From Rodentolepis nana (taxonomy: Eukaryota; Platyhelminthes; Cestoda; Cyclophyllidea; Hymenolepididae): a DNA stretch of 10,011 bases. Shown here in pieces: positions 6,999-10,011 of the stretch (within the stretch, counting starts at the first letter, position 1; the number at the start of each line of letters is the position of its first letter). Made by a program: the position numbers and the translations under genes. The notes below the pieces were generated by a model. The model was not told the origin of the DNA and made no database searches. It was given only the letters and a program-made list of their open reading frames with translations. The stretch lies in contig UZAE01013845.1 of the NCBI GenBank assembly GCA_900617975.1, positions 8,644-18,654 on the forward strand, in the 5' to 3' direction.

Positions 6999-7030
6999 CT
7001 CCACGTGGAGGTAAGTCTATCACACACCCC
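6999..7030 (+). other. Right arm of copy C with a 12-bp palindrome
   Basis: CTCCACGTGGAG (6999-7010) is a perfect palindrome with an E-box core CACGTG. Copies A and B have CATGTG at the same place, so the perfect palindrome is specific to C here. AAGTCTAT follows at 7013-7020 and is the reverse complement of the ATAGACTT that ends the Y monomer. GAGGTAAGT matches a splice-donor consensus but no exon context supports it. Confidence 0.65.
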
Positions 7031-7064
7031 ATGATAACTATCATAAAGCTTATCATTTGATATA
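7031..7064 (-). repeat. Right terminal inverted repeat of copy C
   Basis: ATGATAACTATCAT, a diverged middle, then CATTTGATATA, inverted relative to 4451-4484. TAAATAAATTT follows, resembling in reverse complement the AAATTTATTTA-type flank of copies A and D, so the true end may lie a few bases further out (about 7072). Confidence 0.8.
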
Positions 7065-7892
7065 AATAAATTTATGTCAGTCAATTAGGGAGCGTAAGGT
7101 CACATAAAATAGGTGGAAGCTAGAACTATAGTTATTTTCCATATAATACTTGATTTGGAAGAGGAGAGAATGGTGAATTAGCCATTTAGTCATGACACTA
7201 GCACTCACATATGTATATGGCTTCGACCTTTCTCGACGGATCTCGTTATTAAAACCAGCATTCATTAAGATTGCAGGGAGTCTGGTTGGGCCTTAGACTT
7301 CAAGGTAAATAATAGCAGCCATCTTTTTTCAAGAGCAAAGGTTTACTTTTGCTTACTCACATCTATACAGAAATCATTCAAGCTACTATTATACTACTTA
7401 GTTTATATCAAAATGAGATTCTGTAATATCTCAGTTGCACCAATAATGTGATCAGTTTCTTTGCATATCAAGCCTGTATTTTGGCTATGGTGAGGTGTGG
7501 TGCTTTGACCCTTTAACCCTCCTCTTTCAAAATAAGCTGCATTGGTATTAAACTCGTAACAGAAAGCACTATTACCGTTTGAAACGTGTTCAATACGTGT
7601 CTATAGCCTTCGCCTGATACCACCGAAACTCACCACGTCGGCGGCATCAGTCTGCTGTGAGGCACACGTGAGTGTTGTTGGGTACATATTTCAAGAATAA
7701 TTCGTGCGGTAAAGGATTAAAAGACAGGATATGAGTATTGAGGTCATTTCCGGGGATTGTAACGTAGTCATTTTGACTTGAAGCAACTGATAGATGTGAA
7801 ATTATAAAATTTCAAATAACACCGGTTGTTAGCTTATCTTTACCTTGATGCTATTTAAGTTTTTACTCACGTGGTTTTCAAGAATGTATGGA
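7065..7892. other. Unique non-coding stretch right of copy C
   Basis: No repeat-family sequence and no recognisable gene. A locally GC-richer segment at about 7610-7670 has no open frame of note. Confidence 0.5.
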
Positions 7893-7906
7893 GGGGGGGG
7901 GGGGGG
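7893..7906. repeat. Poly-G tract (14 G)
   Basis: The only long G run on the plus strand and the longest homopolymer in the window. It is paired with a C11 run 35 bases downstream (7942-7952), giving an inverted homopolymer pair. Confidence 0.9.
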
Positions 7907-7941
7907 TTGAATAATTTGACAGCGAAATTTCTAGTGGTCCT

Positions 7942-7952
7942 CCCCCCCCCCC
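7942..7952. repeat. Poly-C tract (11 C)
   Basis: A C11 run facing the G14 run at 7893-7906. It could pair with it as an all-G:C hairpin stem with a 35-base loop. Confidence 0.9.
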
Positions 7953-8957
7953 TATCTCATTTGCTAGGATTTGAAGATATTACAATTCAGATCGTTAACT
8001 CTCAAGCCCTATCAGGAGGACCTTTTTTCATTTTTTCAATGAATTAGCCTTCCTTAGCTTCTTTATTAATCATATTTAGCAAACACTGTTGACATCTTCA
8101 CTCCCTACCTATTGCTAAGCTCTTAGTTCAAGAAGGATGTGGGCATAGTTGACCGCCGAGACTAGACAACACGAGGGACAGGTCAAGTTCTGTAATCCGA
8201 CTACAAATTCAAACTGTCTTGAACACCATCAGCAATAGCTTGCTTGCTGTAAATGTACTTTTGTTATTGGTTTCAGAAGTCACACAGTGGTAAAGAAATG
8301 GATTTTAATGAGTGCAGCTTAAGTGATGCAAATAATGAACAAGAGGAGAGGTAGAATGCTTTTTTCACATGAGTGATTCCAGAATATTTTTCATTCACGT
8401 AAATTCACTGTCGTTAGCACTTTCCAAAGTGGATTTCAGGAATACATGCTAATGTTCTTTCAGACTCCGAAAATCCCAATCGACCAATTGAATGTGAAGA
8501 TAATAGCTAAATTAAACATTCATTGATTCTTGAAGGCAATGATTTTTCATAATTAACGTTAAAATTCACTATATTTCAATATTTTTGAGTATTGAATGAA
8601 ATTTTAAAAGATCTATGTCAGATTGAAGTTAGAAAGTTCGATCACCCCCTGCCTTATGTAGTGATTGCATTGATTGAGCTGTGAGAGGGGCAGTCACCAT
8701 CGAAGTACCAAACTTTTGGTATTTGGACAAAATTTCATTGAGGAGTGCTCTAGAATGCATCGCTATCATTCAATTTCACTCTTGTCAGATGGGTATCTAA
8801 TTGGAAGTTCGATTTGTTAACGCCCTCAACCGGCTTAAAAGCTACTTCCTCGCGGTGGCATGATCAAACCAGACTAGGAATTTAAACGGTAAGTGCCACT
8901 CAAATCCCAGTATACAACTTTGACTGCATTAGTGGACAAGGCGCGTCTTTCCCCACT
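7953..8957. other. Unique AT-rich non-coding stretch
   Basis: No gene, RNA or repeat-family sequence seen. Frames are short and unconvincing. Confidence 0.5.
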
Positions 8958-9015
8958 CCCCCCCCCCCCGCCCTCTCTCCCTCTCTTCGCTCTCACCCCT
9001 CACCTCCCCCCCCCC
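8958..9015. repeat. Pyrimidine-rich tract with C12 and C10 runs
   Basis: C12 at 8958-8969 and C10 at 9006-9015, joined by CCCTCTCTCCCTCTCTTCGCTCTCACCCC-type sequence. The strand is almost all pyrimidine for about 70 bases. The open frame that crosses it owes its proline runs to the C tracts. Confidence 0.9.
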
Positions 9016-9829
9016 TCCAACCTATTTCTTTGGGTCTTTGAAAATCCGGTCACCTTGTTGGTTTGTGGAGATGGTGTCGCGTCAGACCCCTTCATTTGTT
9101 GGCTCCATGTCTCCCCAACAAATCGTCTCCTCCCATCTCGGAGTAAATAGTCCGCCACCTGCCTTGTTCAAATAAAATGACTACCACTAAGATTTGGACT
9201 TCAGAACCTTAACTCGATTTTAAGCGTTAATTATTTGTCTCTCAGTAGATATAATACTGATATTTACCCAATAATTAGTTAGATTCCGAATATTTGGAAT
9301 TCCAATAGGCTTAACGAGTTAGGAGGAGTCACCTTATTTCGTACACTTACTTTTAAGAGATTAGGTAACGGTGGTAAATATTACAATGCATTTATCACAT
9401 ACAAAGAAGTCATTATGATTGACTACTGGTGTTTAATTGCGAGCATTTAAAGTTTCCCTACGTGGACATCAATTTCAAGAGCGATTATTTTTGTGGCACT
9501 CATAACTCGGGCAAATGAAGTTGGCAAATTTCTAGGGAACAAAGTAACCAATAACGCAGATTCCATGACATGAGTTGGTGAGTGAGTGAGTGAGTGACTA
9601 TCGCAAACCTGTGATCCAAATCTCTCCACCATCTCATCACAAAATTACGCCACTTAAGTTGAGCTAAAGCTTACAATTACATGTTGACGAGAATGTGGCA
9701 TTGAACTTCAGAGGAATTAAGAAGTCAACCCAAAGCGAATTATGTGTCTCATTGCTAAGTGACGGCCACATGAATGAGAAAATCTTGCGAATTTTAAATA
9801 GGTTTACTAAATCTGCTATCTTAGAAAAT
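9016..9829. other. Unique stretch between the C tracts and copy D
   Basis: A moderately GC-richer part at about 9040-9150 has an open frame but no recognisable domain. A 12-bp palindrome TTGGAATTCCAA lies at 9294-9305, and a (TGAG)n repeat lies at 9579-9597. Nothing else is recognisable. Confidence 0.5.
9579..9597. repeat. (TGAG)n microsatellite
   Basis: Between four and five consecutive TGAG units, ending TGA-CTATC. The antisense frame reads Ser-Leu-Thr-His repeats, as expected from the simple sequence. Confidence 0.9.
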
Positions 9830-10011
9830 ATTTATTTATTTCAAATGGCAGGCGTTTTGATAGTTATCATTAACCCCTTAGCTGACTTCGGGCTTCACAG
9901 AGAGGAGGAGGAGGAACATCAAAGTAACAGAAATTCGAGGGATGGAGAACAGAAGAGTGACTCACAGATGCAAAGGAGACAGACAGATACAAAGGCAGAG
10001 AAAAGGTAAGA
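9830..10011 (+). mobile_element. Element copy D: left part only, cut by the window end
   Basis: Starts with ATTTATTTATTTCAAATG (9830-9847), then GCAGGCG, then TTTTGATAGTTATCATT, with the left arm TAACCCCTTAGCTGACTTCGGGCTTCACAGAG following. A long purine-rich stretch, including GAGGAGGAGGAGGAA and GAGACAGACAGATACAAAGG, runs to the window edge. It is the best-preserved left end of the four copies. Whether it holds a short X-Y-Z interior like A and B, or an expanded array like C, cannot be seen. The last bases, AAAAGGTAAGA, align with the point in copy A just before the X unit. An open frame runs through it, with an acidic run from GAG repeats, but shows no domain. Confidence 0.8.

Larger units (their letters stand above)
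4451..7064 (+). mobile_element. Element copy C: expanded TIR element carrying an X/Y/Z tandem-repeat array
   Basis: About 2.6 kb, bounded by imperfect terminal inverted repeats of about 34 bp: TATATCAAATG (4451-4461) against CATTTGATATA (7054-7064) on the outside, and TTGATGGTTATCAT (4471-4484) against ATGATAACTATCAT (7031-7044) on the inside. The interior starts with the conserved left arm (TTAGTTGACTTCAGGCCTCACAGAG-like, then purine-rich), then an array of three monomer families, then the right arm ending CACACACCCC. There is no transposase or other protein domain, and antisense frames through the array only reflect the repeats. By structure this is a non-autonomous DNA-transposon derivative (MITE-like) with internal satellite expansion. 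I cannot assign a superfamily because no clear target-site duplication is visible. Confidence 0.75.

Noticed and set aside
4451..7064. Helitron or LTR-element interpretation
   Set aside because: The ends are inverted, not direct, repeats. No CTRR end with a preceding hairpin and no primer-binding site or polyprotein is seen.
440..7072. Target-site duplications for copies A and C
   Set aside because: Outer ends are degenerate and flanks are A/T simple sequence, so any short match (TA, TTA, ATTTATTT) would not be meaningful.
8893..9150. Proline-rich open frame
   Set aside because: The proline runs come directly from C12 and C10 homopolymers. The remainder is not recognisable.
9283..9305. Palindromes around TTGGAATTCCAA as a heat-shock-type element
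   Set aside because: The GAA/TTC blocks do not keep the required alternating spacing and no gene is nearby.
9695..10009. Open frame of 104 codons running into copy D
   Set aside because: It starts at GTG in unique DNA and continues into the repeat's purine-rich arm, which gives Glu/Gln/Arg-rich low complexity. The same region in copy C stops after about 25 codons and in copy A is frameshifted, so there is no sign of selection.

Overview
The window looks like AT-rich, non-coding DNA from an animal nuclear genome. It has long gene-free stretches, (CT)n and (TGAG)n microsatellites, many homopolymer C runs, and several related copies of one interspersed repeat. No reading frame looks like a real gene, and I recognise no tRNA, rRNA or transposase. 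An invertebrate is my best guess, possibly an arthropod or crustacean, from the overall texture and from TTAGGTTAG-like motifs; this is low-confidence inference.

The main content is a family of non-autonomous, transposon-like elements present in four copies: A (about 440-771, minus), B (about 4151-4441, minus), C (about 4451-7064, plus) and D (9830 to the window end, plus). The basic plan comes from comparing A and B, which are only about 290-330 bp long. It runs: left terminal inverted repeat with a TCAAATG...TTATCAT pattern, a purine-rich left arm, one X module (GAGTACTGTGGAAG...GAATATGACATACAGT), one Y module (GAAGTCAACTGCCGGTTAATAGACTTTTTTGCCG-like), one Z module (CGTATGAGTATACGTTGCCCAGGG-like), and a right arm ending CACACCCC-ATGATAACTATCAT.

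In copy C the same X, Y and Z modules have expanded to about 15, 39 and 4 copies by eye, so the element is about 2.6 kb. The expansion is layered. Monomers of about 39-50 bp sit inside larger segmental duplications of 250 bp, 399 bp and 177 bp (the last present three times) that look identical by eye. Copies B and C lie head to head across a short (ATT)n tract. Copy D continues beyond the window.

Region by region: 1-439 is unique AT-rich DNA; 440-771 is copy A; 772-4150 is unique DNA with microsatellites and C runs; 4151-7064 is the B/C composite; 7065-9829 is unique DNA with a G14/C11 inverted homopolymer pair, further C runs and a TGAG repeat; 9830-10011 is the left part of copy D. With no protein-coding gene present, there is no pathway to describe. 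The biological interest is in how the element is built and how it expanded.
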